A stretch of 17,963 nucleotides of DNA, taken from assembly GCA_964647585.1 (NCBI GenBank), contig CAZYGG010000070.1, forward strand, positions 1 to 17,963, read 5' to 3'. Origin of the DNA: CAJINA01 sp964647585. GTDB lineage: Bacteria > Desulfobacterota > Desulfobacteria > Desulfobacterales > CAJINA01. Below the pieces are notes generated by a model, which was not told the origin of the DNA, did not search any database, and worked only from the letters and a program-made list of their open reading frames with translations. Numbering within the stretch: position 1 is the stretch's first letter; every line of letters begins with the position of its first letter. Positions 6,948-15,248 of this stretch are shown here, piece by piece. The position numbers were made by a program, and so were the translations under genes.

Positions 6948-8039
6948 ATGACCTTAAAACACCTTGAAGAATACCGCGATCCGGAAATTGCCGGGAGCCT
7001 GATAGCGGCAATTAAAAACCGCAGTCGTAAAAATATACGCCTGATGGAAGTGTGCGGCACCCATACGGTGTCCATTTTCAGAAACGGTATCCGGGATCTG
7101 CTCCCGGACACCATTTCCCTGCTTTCGGGGCCCGGGTGCCCGGTCTGCGTGACTGCCCAGGGCGAGATAGACGCCTTCATCGCCCTTTCGCAGGTGGAAG
7201 ATGTGATTATTACCACCTTCGGGGATTTGATTCGTGTGCCCGGAACCGGCAGCTCTCTCCAGGAGGAACGGGCGGGCGGGCGCGACATCAGGATGGTCTA
7301 TTCCGCCATGGATGCACTGGACGTGGCCGCGGCCAACCCGGAGTGTCAGGTGGTTTTTCTGGGCGTCGGCTTTGAAACCACAGCACCGACCATCGCCGCC
7401 ACCCTGACCATGGCCCGGGCCAGGGGATTGGAGAATTTTTCCATAATCTCGGCCCACAAACTGGCCCCGCCGGCCCTGGACGCCCTGATGCGGACCGAAG
7501 GGGTGGACGTGGACGGGTTTATCATGCCCGGCCATGTGTCGGTGATCATCGGCCTGAAGGCTTATGACGGTCTTTTTGAGGCCTACCGGATTCCGGCCGT
7601 GGTGGCAGGTTTCGAGCCCACGGATTTGCTCAAGGCGATTTCCATGCTGGTTGACCAGATCGAGTCCGGGACGCCGGCCGTGGAAAACGCGTATCCCCGG
7701 GCCGTGTCCTGGGAGGGCAACACCAAAGCCCAGAAGATCATGTCGGCGGTTTTCAAGGTTGAAGACGCAAACTGGCGCGGGCTGGGTGTGATCCCGGACA
7801 GTGGTTTAGGGCTCAGGGAGGAATACGCGACCTTTGATGCCATGCAGCGCTTTCAACCGGAGGTGCCGGATTCACCCGAACCCAAAGGCTGCGGGTGTGG
7901 TGATATTCTTACCGGTCGCAAGATACCGCCGGAATGCGCCCTGTACAAGAAAGTCTGCACACCGGTGAATCCCGTCGGTCCCTGTATGGTTTCCAGCGAG
8001 GGGACGTGTGCAGCGTATTATCGTTATCATAATGGATGA
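6948..8039 (+). CDS. hypD: Hydrogenase maturation protein HypD, 363 aa
   Basis: HypD is the iron-sulfur scaffold on which HypC and HypD assemble Fe(CN)2CO, accepting cyanide from HypE. The conserved cysteines are present: C36 in the EVCGTHT motif, then C64 and C67 in GPGCPVC. The C-terminal [4Fe-4S] region carries C315, C317, C330, C337, C346 and C354. Length is typical. The start ATG 6948 is 2 nt after the hypF stop, so the two are translationally coupled. The TGA stop lies within the first arm of the terminator hairpin, marking the end of the hynBA-hynD-hypCFD unit. Confidence 0.96.
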   Translation: MTLKHLEEYRDPEIAGSLIAAIKNRSRKNIRLMEVCGTHTVSIFRNGIRDLLPDTISLLSGPGCPVCVTAQGEIDAFIALSQVEDVIITTFGDLIRVPGTGSSLQEERAGGRDIRMVYSAMDALDVAAANPECQVVFLGVGFETTAPTIAATLTMARARGLENFSIISAHKLAPPALDALMRTEGVDVDGFIMPGHVSVIIGLKAYDGLFEAYRIPAVVAGFEPTDLLKAISMLVDQIESGTPAVENAYPRAVSWEGNTKAQKIMSAVFKVEDANWRGLGVIPDSGLGLREEYATFDAMQRFQPEVPDSPEPKGCGCGDILTGRKIPPECALYKKVCTPVNPVGPCMVSSEGTCAAYYRYHNG

Positions 8040-8066
8040 ATTCAGCTTGCTGAATTCATCCGTTTT
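8034..8066 (+). terminator. Rho-independent terminator overlapping the hypD stop
   Basis: The 13-bp arms GGATGAATTCAGC (8034-8046) and GCTGAATTCATCC (8049-8061), separated by TT, are perfectly complementary. They are followed by G and TTTT, then a further T-rich run. The arm includes the hypD TGA codon (8037-8039). Confidence 0.8.
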
Positions 8067-8350
8067 AAGTTTTAAGTGTTAAGTTTTAGGATTATCATTA
8101 ACCCCAAAAATATCAAACTGTGTGGGGCAGTAGGAAATTGTATTTCGATGGCTCAATAATTTAAACCACATGTAATAGCCGATGCCAGGTCACGAGTGAT
8201 GACGGGTTGCCCGACAGGCGACGTTGCATCCAAAGAGTGGCGGAGTTCATCGATCTAAGGTTTTTCCTAAAACTTAACACCTAACACTGATGGTTACTTA
8301 GATGACGATGATATCTTTACGGTATGACAATTGAAGAGACAGGTAGCCCA
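8067..8350. repeat. Intergenic segment bounded by a 16-bp inverted repeat
   Basis: GTGTTAAGTTTTAGGA at 8076-8091 is the exact reverse complement of TCCTAAAACTTAACAC at 8265-8280. Both ends sit within TTAAGTTTTAAGTG-like direct iterations. About 173 bp lie between them, without a recognisable coding frame. The structure resembles a small non-autonomous mobile element or a dispersed intergenic repeat. I found no clear target-site duplication. It separates hypE from the rest of the hyp genes. The stretch 8281-8350 presumably holds the hypE promoter, but I cannot pick one out. Confidence 0.5.
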
Positions 8351-9361
8351 ATGACCCACGATAAAATTCTATTGGACCACGGCAGCGGCGGGAAGGTGTC
8401 GCATTCCCTGACCAAAGACCTGCTACTGCCGGTGTTTGGCAATCCCATCTTGGACCAGCTGGATGATGGCGCTGTTTTTGATATCAAAGCAGGCCGGATG
8501 GCGTTTTCCACGGATACCTATGTGGTGGACCCCATCTTTTTCCCGGGCGGCAATATCGGCGACCTGGCCATCAACGGCACGGTTAACGACCTGGCCATGT
8601 GCGGGGCCCGGCCCCGGTACCTCAGTGTGGGGGTGATCCTGGAAGAGGGATTCCCCATGGAGGACCTTAAAACCATTGTGGCCAGCATGGGTCAGGCTGT
8701 CCGCAAGGCCGGTGTCGAGGTTGTGACGGGAGATACCAAGGTGGTTCCCAAGGGGGCCGCGGACAAGGTTTTCATCAATACCTCCGGGGTGGGGCTTATC
8801 CCCGCGGGTGTCAACGTGGCCAGTGACAATGCGCAGCCCGGTGATGTGGTTATCCTGTCCGGTACCATGGCGGATCACGGGGCCACGGTGCTGACGCAAA
8901 GAGAAGGCTTGACTTTCGAAGCCCGGGTTCAAAGTGACTCGGCCGCCTTGAACCACATGGTTAAAAAAATACTGACACTGTGTCCGCAGACCCATGTGCT
9001 GCGGGACCCGACCCGGGGCGGTGTGGGCACGGCCCTGAACGAAATTGCCCAGCAGTCCGGGGTGGAGATAAAAATACACGAGGAAAAACTGCCGGTGAGA
9101 CCGGCGGTGGCCGGTATCTGCGAACTTCTGGGGCTCGACCCACTGTATGTGGCCAATGAAGGCAAACTGCTTGCTTTTGTCCCGGCTGAAGACGCGGACC
9201 GTGTTTTGGCGGCCATCACTGCCGAGGAATTCGGGCAGGCGGCCGGCATTATCGGCGAAGTGACCCCGGGTGCCGCCGGCAAGGTCTATATGCGGACGCG
9301 TATCGGCGGCAGCCGGATTGTGGACATGCTTACCGGAGAACAGCTCCCGCGCATATGTTAA
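8351..9361 (+). CDS. hypE: Carbamoyl dehydratase HypE, 336 aa
   Basis: HypE accepts a carbamoyl group from HypF on its C-terminal Cys and dehydrates it, with ATP, to a thiocyanate that supplies CN to the active-site iron. The N-terminus LLDHGSGGK, the ATP-site segments DGAVFD and FSTDTYVVDP, and GGNIGDLAINGTVNDLAMCGA are all characteristic. The protein ends PRIC, with the essential terminal Cys336. ATG 8351 gives a typical start, with a modest AGGT motif 6 nt upstream; an in-frame ATG at 8324 would add nine residues. The gene is separated from hypD by a terminator and a repeat-bounded gap, so it probably has its own promoter. apbE overlaps its last 7 nt. HypE is homologous to SelD, but the PRIC terminus and the context identify it as HypE. 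Confidence 0.96.
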   Translation: MTHDKILLDHGSGGKVSHSLTKDLLLPVFGNPILDQLDDGAVFDIKAGRMAFSTDTYVVDPIFFPGGNIGDLAINGTVNDLAMCGARPRYLSVGVILEEGFPMEDLKTIVASMGQAVRKAGVEVVTGDTKVVPKGAADKVFINTSGVGLIPAGVNVASDNAQPGDVVILSGTMADHGATVLTQREGLTFEARVQSDSAALNHMVKKILTLCPQTHVLRDPTRGGVGTALNEIAQQSGVEIKIHEEKLPVRPAVAGICELLGLDPLYVANEGKLLAFVPAEDADRVLAAITAEEFGQAAGIIGEVTPGAAGKVYMRTRIGGSRIVDMLTGEQLPRIC

Positions 9362-10389
9362 TACTGACCAAAAACAGGAAGCCGCTGCTTATAACGGTGC
9401 TGCTGGGCCTAGTGGTCTGCGTGGCGGTCGGTTGCGGGATGCAAAAGGAGGTGCTGCTATCCGGCCGGACCATGGGAACATTTTACCACATTAAAGTGGT
9501 TACCGGCTATTTTGAAGATCTTTCCGGCCTGCAGGCCAGGGTTGATGCCCGCCTGGAAGAAATCAACCAGAGCATGTCCACTTACCGGCCGGACAGTGAA
9601 ATCAGTCGTTACAACAGACTGCCGGTAGCAGAAACCATGGACGTCTCAGCGGATTTTGCAGCCGTGCTCAAGGTCGCGAAAACGATACACCGGCTGTCCG
9701 GGGGGGCGTGGGACGGCACCATAAAACCCCTGGTAAACCTCTGGGGTTTCGGCAATGCCCGACCGGTGAAGGTGGCCCCGGATAAAGCGGAGGTCGCCAG
9801 GCGTCTAACCCGCACCGGTTTCGAGCATATCCGGTTTCTGGATGACGGCCGGATTGGCAAGCAGATACCCGGGCTCACCCTGGACCTGGCCTCCATTGCA
9901 AAAGGTTTCGGCGTTGACGCGGTTGCCGCGGTTATTCACAAAGAAGGCTACCATGATTTCCTGGTGGAAATCGGGGGTGAGGTGGTGGCTGCGGGTGTCC
10001 GTAAAGATGGGCTGCCCTGGGCCGTGGGAATTAACCGGCCGGTACCGGTGGTCACGGCTGACGCGGTATATCGGGCGGTTTCGCTTACCCGCGGAGCCAT
10101 GGCCACCAGCGGTGATTACCGCATCTTTTTCGAACTTGACGGAACCAGATACGCCCATGTTATTGATCCCCGCACCGGCTATCCGGTGCAAAATCAGGTC
10201 ACCAGTGTTTCGGTGGTCGCCCCTGACTGCACCCTGGCCGATGGGTTGGCCACGGCCTTGATGGTGATGGGCGTTGCGGACGGTCTTGCCCTTGTCAACC
10301 GTTTACAGAATGTCGAGTGCCTGATTATCCGGCAAGCCCCCAATGGGCAGCTTTCCGATTATCCTTCCGCCGGTTTTCCAAAGCATTAG
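9355..10389 (+). CDS. apbE: FAD:protein FMN transferase, ApbE-family lipoprotein, 344 aa
   Basis: ApbE-family proteins attach FMN from FAD covalently to Thr/Ser of periplasmic or membrane flavoproteins such as RnfG/NqrC-type subunits. A hydrophobic N-terminus ends in a lipobox-like VAVG-C27, so the protein is probably anchored as a lipoprotein, with Ala at -3 being slightly unusual. Family motifs are present: TMGTFYHIK near residue 40, WDGTIKPLVNLWGFG, DLASIAKGFGVD, EIGGEVVAAG, AMATSGDYR, HVIDPRTGYP and DGLATALMVMG. Length is typical. It starts inside hypE (7-nt overlap), so both are on one transcript. Its flavoprotein target is not encoded in the window. The link to hydrogenase maturation is positional only. 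Confidence 0.93.
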   Translation: MLILTKNRKPLLITVLLGLVVCVAVGCGMQKEVLLSGRTMGTFYHIKVVTGYFEDLSGLQARVDARLEEINQSMSTYRPDSEISRYNRLPVAETMDVSADFAAVLKVAKTIHRLSGGAWDGTIKPLVNLWGFGNARPVKVAPDKAEVARRLTRTGFEHIRFLDDGRIGKQIPGLTLDLASIAKGFGVDAVAAVIHKEGYHDFLVEIGGEVVAAGVRKDGLPWAVGINRPVPVVTADAVYRAVSLTRGAMATSGDYRIFFELDGTRYAHVIDPRTGYPVQNQVTSVSVVAPDCTLADGLATALMVMGVADGLALVNRLQNVECLIIRQAPNGQLSDYPSAGFPKH

Positions 10390-10573
10390 AAATCATTGCC
10401 TTTTTTTGGTCATTTGCGCGTTTTTATTTGACTTCGCGATGTGATCGTATTAGCAAATATATCCACGGGCGAATTTGCTTCCCCAGCAATTCAAATCTAC
10501 ACTTCTAAATACAAATTATTCTTATTGTCGCCGGTGGCCGGTACTGCGCAGGAACCGGGGAAGGATATAGACT

Positions 10574-13500
10574 ATGTTGAGGCGGCTTCTCAAGTATCTT
10601 ACTTTTGAATATATGCCGGAGTATCTGGAAAAGTGGCCCAAGACCGTCATTTGCGTGATCCTGGCCCTGACCGCCCTCTTCGCCCTGCAAATCCCCAACC
10701 TCTCGTTTTCTACTTCGGTTTATGATCTTGTTATCGAAGATCTTCCCGAAACAGCGCGTTATAAGGCGTTCAAGGAAGTATTCGGATCGGATGAAATTAT
10801 CCGGGTTGTCGTCAGAAGCGAGAATACCTTTGATCCCCTGGTATTTCGTAAGCTTGAGTTATTAGCCCAGACCGCTGCCAAGATAAAAGGGGTGCGGCGC
10901 GTCATCAGCCTGCCGGGGATTAAAAAAGCAATAGATCTTAGTGGCGAGTGGAGTCTGGACGAATATACCGAAGTCTTGGATCCGGTAGACCTGTTTAACC
11001 GTAATATCGTTTCCACAGACCGCAAGGCAACCGCGCTGACCTTGATCCTGGCAGATGATGCTGACTATCTGGCGGTTATCGGTGATATTGAGCGGATGAT
11101 TGCCGATACTTCCGGGAACCTGTCGCTTTACCAGATCGGCATGCCGCTCGTGTCGCAGGCCCTGGAGGAATACACCCGGAAAGATTTTTTCAGGCTGCCA
11201 CCCATCACCTTTTTACTGATTGGCATTTTACTGATCTGTATTTTCCGGAACCTGGCGTACCTGATTTTACCACTGGTGTGTGTCTCCTTTTCCCTGGTGT
11301 GGACCTTCGGGCTCATGGCCGGATCCGGTATCCCGCTCTCCATGCTGACCATGATCGTTCCGGTTTTTCTCATAGCGGTGGGGACGGCCTATTGCCTCCA
11401 CATTGTCTCCGCTTATCAGGCCTGCCGAAGTGATGACCAGACAGCGGTTGTGACCGTTAAGCTGGCTTTTTCTGAAATTGCATTTCCCACTGTTCTGGCG
11501 GTAGCCACGACCGTTATCGGCCTGGGGTCGCTTTTTCTGAACCACATACCGGCCATCCGTGAATTTGCTCTGTTTGCCTGCTTTGGTATGTTCAGCCTCC
11601 TGATCATGGTTCTGACCCTATTTCCCGCAGCGCTCATTTGTATGCCGCTATCCCGGGGTGACAGCTGCCAGCCAACCCGGGAAGGTGGTATCATAGATCG
11701 TATCATTGCATTTATCGTGGACCTGAATCTCAATCGCCAGCGCGTGGTGCTGCCCATTATCGCCGTGGTTGTATTAATCTGTGTGGCCGGTATTTTTCGG
11801 CTGCGGGTGGAGACCAACCCGGTTGGCTATTTTAAGGCCGACACACCGGTGAGCCGGCACTTCCACGATATTTACAAGGACCTGTCCGGGAGTTTCCCCA
11901 TAAACATATCAATGGCCGGCAAGGGTGAAGATTATTTTCAGGATCCGGTTCATCTCGCGGAAATAGCCAAACTGCAGCAGTTTGCGGCAACCTTGCCGGG
12001 AGTGGATAAAACCATCGCGTATACGGATTACATGAAGCTTGTCAATTATGCCGCCAACCAATTTAAAAAGGAGAATTATGTACTCCCCGAGGCTGCCTGG
12101 GAATTGCGGATGCTGTCAAACAAGTATACGATGATGCTGGGTGAAGACATGTTTACCCGTTTTATGAGCCCGGATTATACCCGGGCCAATATCGTACTCC
12201 TCACCCATATTTCCAGTTCCCAGGATTTTCTCAACCTGCGCGAAAAAATTCTGGATTACGTCGGCAATGAATTTTCTAAGGATTATAGCTGGGATGTGAC
12301 CGGGTTTGGTATTGTCATTTCCGCCAGCAGCCACCTGCTCACCAGCGGGCAGCTAAAAAGCCTGTCGCTGACCATGGTTGTTGTTTTCGGGATTATGTTC
12401 CTGCTTTTTTTGTCCAGCAAGGTCGGCCTTGTCGCCATTATTCCCAACCTTTTCCCGATCATTATCAACTTCGGCATCATGGGCTGGTTCGGGATAGAGC
12501 TTTCCATGTTCACCAGCCTCATTGCCAGTATTGCCATCGGGCTGGCCGTAGACGATACCATCCATTACCTGGTTCGCTACAACAAAGAGTTCAAGAAGGA
12601 TCTGGATGACAAGAAGGCCCTGCGCGAGACGCTGCGCCATATCGGGCGGCCCATCATCTTTACCACCGTGACCATCAGTATCGGGTTTTCCATACTGGCT
12701 TTTTCGAGTTTTCAGCCAACCGCCGTTTTTGGCATCATGATGATGATCACCATGCTTTCCGCCCTGGTGGGTGACCTTATCCTGCTGCCGTCCCTGATGC
12801 TGCATGTTGAACTTGTTACTCTGTGGGATCTTGTCCGTATTAAGATGGGTGCGGAACCACGGCTTGGCATCCCTCTTTTCAAAGGGCTTTCGCGCACCCA
12901 GGTCCACTATATTATCATGGCGGGTTCGCTTAAAAAGATAGATAAAGGGACGGTACTATTCCGCAAGGGTGAAGCCAGTGATTCAATGTATGCCATCATA
13001 TCAGGAGATATGATCGTGGTGGATCGCTCTCTGGATCAGGCTTCCTCCCCAACGCGCAGTATCTCGAAGATACTGAACCGGGTCAAAGCCGGGGACCTCA
13101 TCGGTGAAATGGGGCTTTTGCGGGGTGCCCCGCGATCGGCCACGATCATTGCTTCATCTACTTGCGAACTGCTTCAGGTGAATCTGAAAATGATTAATCG
13201 TTTGCAATGGCTTTATCCGCCGATGGCGATCACTTTTAATTTTAATTTGATGAACATCCTCTGCGAAAGAGTGGAAAAGACTTCCCGCTCCCTGATCGAT
13301 AACAGCTTTATTGATGATGTTACCGGATTATGGAACCGGAAAACGTTTATGGAAAATTTAGACACCGAAACCTACCGTTCAAAACGCTACAGTTCTGAGC
13401 TGACCCTTTGCCTGTTACAACTGAACCACCAGGGTTCTGAGAAACCTGAACCGGGAAATGACTTCAGCGAAGAGAACTTGCGATCGATGTCCGCCATTCT

Positions 13501-13777
13501 CACCCGGGGATTGCGCAAAAGTGACGGGCTTGGCCGCCTTGATGGCGATTTATTCGCATGTATGCTACCCCAGACAAAAGCTGAAGAAGCCCGGGTTATC
13601 GTTACCCGAGCACTGCGATCATTCCTGGACACCCTTGCTGCCCACGAAGGTAACCACGTTGAAATCGCCCTGGGACTGGCTGCCTATAGTTTGTCGGCGG
13701 ATGAATCCGCGGATGATCTGTATGCGCGGGCGGAAGCAGATCTGAGTATTTTTGCTCCCGCGGATGGGCCCGCCTGA
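10574..13777 (+). CDS. RND/MMPL-type membrane protein fused to cNMP-binding and degenerate GGDEF domains, 1067 aa
   Basis: The first ~760 residues form an RND-superfamily exporter of the MMPL/HpnN-like type. It has TM1 at about 24-40, a periplasmic loop, a six-helix block at about 205-375, a second periplasmic loop, and a second six-helix block at about 590-755 containing AIGLAVDDTIHYLVRYN. The matching site in the first half is AVGTAYCLH and lacks the Asp pair. Then comes a cyclic-nucleotide-binding domain (about 765-890, with GEMGLLRGAPRSATI, including the phosphate-binding Arg). A diguanylate-cyclase-like domain follows (about 914-1060): DDVTGLWNRKTF is intact, but the signature reads LDGDLF (989-994) instead of GGDEF, so catalysis is unlikely. 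The cytoplasmic tail suggests a transporter gated by cAMP-like and possibly cyclic di-GMP or GTP signals. The substrate is unknown; this family often moves lipids or hopanoids. ATG 10574 follows GGGGAAGGA. It is flanked by non-coding gaps on both sides, so it is probably monocistronic. Confidence 0.88.
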   Translation: MLRRLLKYLTFEYMPEYLEKWPKTVICVILALTALFALQIPNLSFSTSVYDLVIEDLPETARYKAFKEVFGSDEIIRVVVRSENTFDPLVFRKLELLAQTAAKIKGVRRVISLPGIKKAIDLSGEWSLDEYTEVLDPVDLFNRNIVSTDRKATALTLILADDADYLAVIGDIERMIADTSGNLSLYQIGMPLVSQALEEYTRKDFFRLPPITFLLIGILLICIFRNLAYLILPLVCVSFSLVWTFGLMAGSGIPLSMLTMIVPVFLIAVGTAYCLHIVSAYQACRSDDQTAVVTVKLAFSEIAFPTVLAVATTVIGLGSLFLNHIPAIREFALFACFGMFSLLIMVLTLFPAALICMPLSRGDSCQPTREGGIIDRIIAFIVDLNLNRQRVVLPIIAVVVLICVAGIFRLRVETNPVGYFKADTPVSRHFHDIYKDLSGSFPINISMAGKGEDYFQDPVHLAEIAKLQQFAATLPGVDKTIAYTDYMKLVNYAANQFKKENYVLPEAAWELRMLSNKYTMMLGEDMFTRFMSPDYTRANIVLLTHISSSQDFLNLREKILDYVGNEFSKDYSWDVTGFGIVISASSHLLTSGQLKSLSLTMVVVFGIMFLLFLSSKVGLVAIIPNLFPIIINFGIMGWFGIELSMFTSLIASIAIGLAVDDTIHYLVRYNKEFKKDLDDKKALRETLRHIGRPIIFTTVTISIGFSILAFSSFQPTAVFGIMMMITMLSALVGDLILLPSLMLHVELVTLWDLVRIKMGAEPRLGIPLFKGLSRTQVHYIIMAGSLKKIDKGTVLFRKGEASDSMYAIISGDMIVVDRSLDQASSPTRSISKILNRVKAGDLIGEMGLLRGAPRSATIIASSTCELLQVNLKMINRLQWLYPPMAITFNFNLMNILCERVEKTSRSLIDNSFIDDVTGLWNRKTFMENLDTETYRSKRYSSELTLCLLQLNHQGSEKPEPGNDFSEENLRSMSAILTRGLRKSDGLGRLDGDLFACMLPQTKAEEARVIVTRALRSFLDTLAAHEGNHVEIALGLAAYSLSADESADDLYARAEADLSIFAPADGPA

Positions 13778-13821
13778 TATCCCCTGAAAGTGCCTGAAAA
13801 AGTACGCTATCAATTATTCTA

Positions 13822-13850
13822 TTGACTTTAAAATTTGAGATTCCTATTCC
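13822..13850 (+). promoter_or_regulatory. Candidate promoter of rimO
   Basis: TTGACT (13822-13827), a 17-bp spacer and TATTCC (13845-13850) lie about 50 nt before the rimO start in an AT-rich gap. The -35 is good; the -10 is weak. Confidence 0.35.
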
Positions 13851-13901
13851 TAATCTGGCTTTTTAAATGTGAACCTCTCTTCTGATGGCGGCGGGACTTA
13901 A

Positions 13902-15248
13902 ATGGACATGGATACCAAAACGCTGTTTCTGGTGAGCCTCGGCTGCGCCAGAAACCAGGTGGACAGCGAATTGATGACCGGCCAGCTAACGGATGCAGGC
14001 TGGAAGGTGGTTGCGGACCCTGAAGAGGCCGTCGCCATCGTGATCAACACCTGCAGCTTTATTGAATCTGCGGCCAACGAATCTATTGATGCCATTCTTG
14101 AGATGGCCGCCTATAAGAAAGAAGGTAACTGCCGCAAATTGGTGGTTGCCGGTTGCCTGCCCGAAAGGTACCGGGAACAGATCAGCACCGAGTTGCCCGA
14201 GGTGGATGCATTTTTAGGTACCGGGGCCTACGCCGAGATCCTGAGGGTGATTGAAGGTTCGGTTGAAAAGGGAACCTGCATATTACCGGATCCGGACCTG
14301 ATAACGCCACAGGGACCGGATTCGCCGCGTAAATTGGATGCCGCCGCCGCAGTGGCTTATCTGAAAATAGCCGAGGGCTGCAGCCGGCACTGTACCTACT
14401 GCATCATTCCGAAACTGCGCGGCAAACAAAAGAGCCGTCGGCCCGGGGACATCATCGCGGAAGCCGGTTCGCTGGCCGCAAGGGGTGTAAAAGAGGTTGT
14501 CCTGGTGGCTCAGGACACCACCTTCTACGGTCGGGATAGTGGTTCCGACTACGGGCTCGCCGAGCTTTTAAAGGGTCTGGCCGAGGCGTACCCCGACCTG
14601 TGGATACGGTTTCTTTACGGCCATCCGGAGAGTATTCACCCGGATGTTTTCAGAGTTGTTGCCCGGCATGTCAATATCTGTTCGTACTTTGACATGCCCA
14701 TCCAGCACGCCAGCGACCGGGTGCTGAAACGGATGGGGCGGCATTACACCGCCGATGAGCTTGTAACCCTGTTTGACACTGTCCGGCAAACAGTACCGGA
14801 TGTCGCCCTGCGCACAACGGTCATCACCGGGTTCCCCGGCGAGACCGATGCGGATTTTGAGCAGCTGGAGACCCTGGTTCGGCGGGTACGGTTTGATCAC
14901 CTGGGCGTGTTTACCTATTCGGATTCAGAAGACCTGCCATCCCATAAACTGACGGCGCATGTTCCCGAACAGGTCGCCATCGACCGCCAAGACCGTCTTA
15001 TGTCACTACAATTGGACATTTCTAAGGAGAATAACCGGCGGTGGTTGGGAAAAGTTGTGGATGTGCTTGTGGAGGAAAATCCTGAAACGGGCATTTTTAT
15101 CGGCCGGACCATGCGGCAGGCCCCTGAAGTTGACGGCTTGACAATCCTGCACGCGGACCCTATTGAAAAGGGCACGGTCGTGCGTGCCCGGATCGAAGAT
15201 ACCCTGGAATATGACCTGGTCGGGAAAGTTCTATCAGCCAATGAGTGA
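13902..15248 (+). CDS. rimO: Ribosomal protein S12 methylthiotransferase RimO, 448 aa
   Basis: RimO is a radical SAM enzyme that methylthiolates the conserved aspartate (Asp89 in E. coli numbering) of ribosomal protein S12. The N-terminal domain has SLGCARNQVDSE (C15), NTCSFIESA (C51) and AGCLPERY (C85), which bind the auxiliary [4Fe-4S] cluster. The radical SAM motif CSRHCTYC uses C160, C164 and C167. YGHPESI, FDMPIQHASDRVLKRMGR and TTVITGFPGETD are typical. The C-terminal ~65 residues form a TRAM domain. The motif CARNQVDSE favours RimO over the tRNA enzyme MiaB. ATG 13902 lacks a strong Shine-Dalgarno; ATG 13908 is an alternative. Its last 8 nt overlap the next gene, so the two are coupled. 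Confidence 0.95.
   Translation: MDMDTKTLFLVSLGCARNQVDSELMTGQLTDAGWKVVADPEEAVAIVINTCSFIESAANESIDAILEMAAYKKEGNCRKLVVAGCLPERYREQISTELPEVDAFLGTGAYAEILRVIEGSVEKGTCILPDPDLITPQGPDSPRKLDAAAAVAYLKIAEGCSRHCTYCIIPKLRGKQKSRRPGDIIAEAGSLAARGVKEVVLVAQDTTFYGRDSGSDYGLAELLKGLAEAYPDLWIRFLYGHPESIHPDVFRVVARHVNICSYFDMPIQHASDRVLKRMGRHYTADELVTLFDTVRQTVPDVALRTTVITGFPGETDADFEQLETLVRRVRFDHLGVFTYSDSEDLPSHKLTAHVPEQVAIDRQDRLMSLQLDISKENNRRWLGKVVDVLVEENPETGIFIGRTMRQAPEVDGLTILHADPIEKGTVVRARIEDTLEYDLVGKVLSANE

Noticed and set aside
8034..8280. CRISPR array or integron attC site in the hypD-hypE gap
   Set aside because: There are only two inverted copies of a 16-bp sequence, with no regular direct repeats and spacers, and no convincing attC core sites or cassette gene.
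8351..9361. SelD (selenophosphate synthetase), which would have supplied selenium for Sec
   Set aside because: SelD and HypE are homologous, but this protein ends in PRIC and lacks the SelD N-terminal Cys/Sec loop, so it is HypE.
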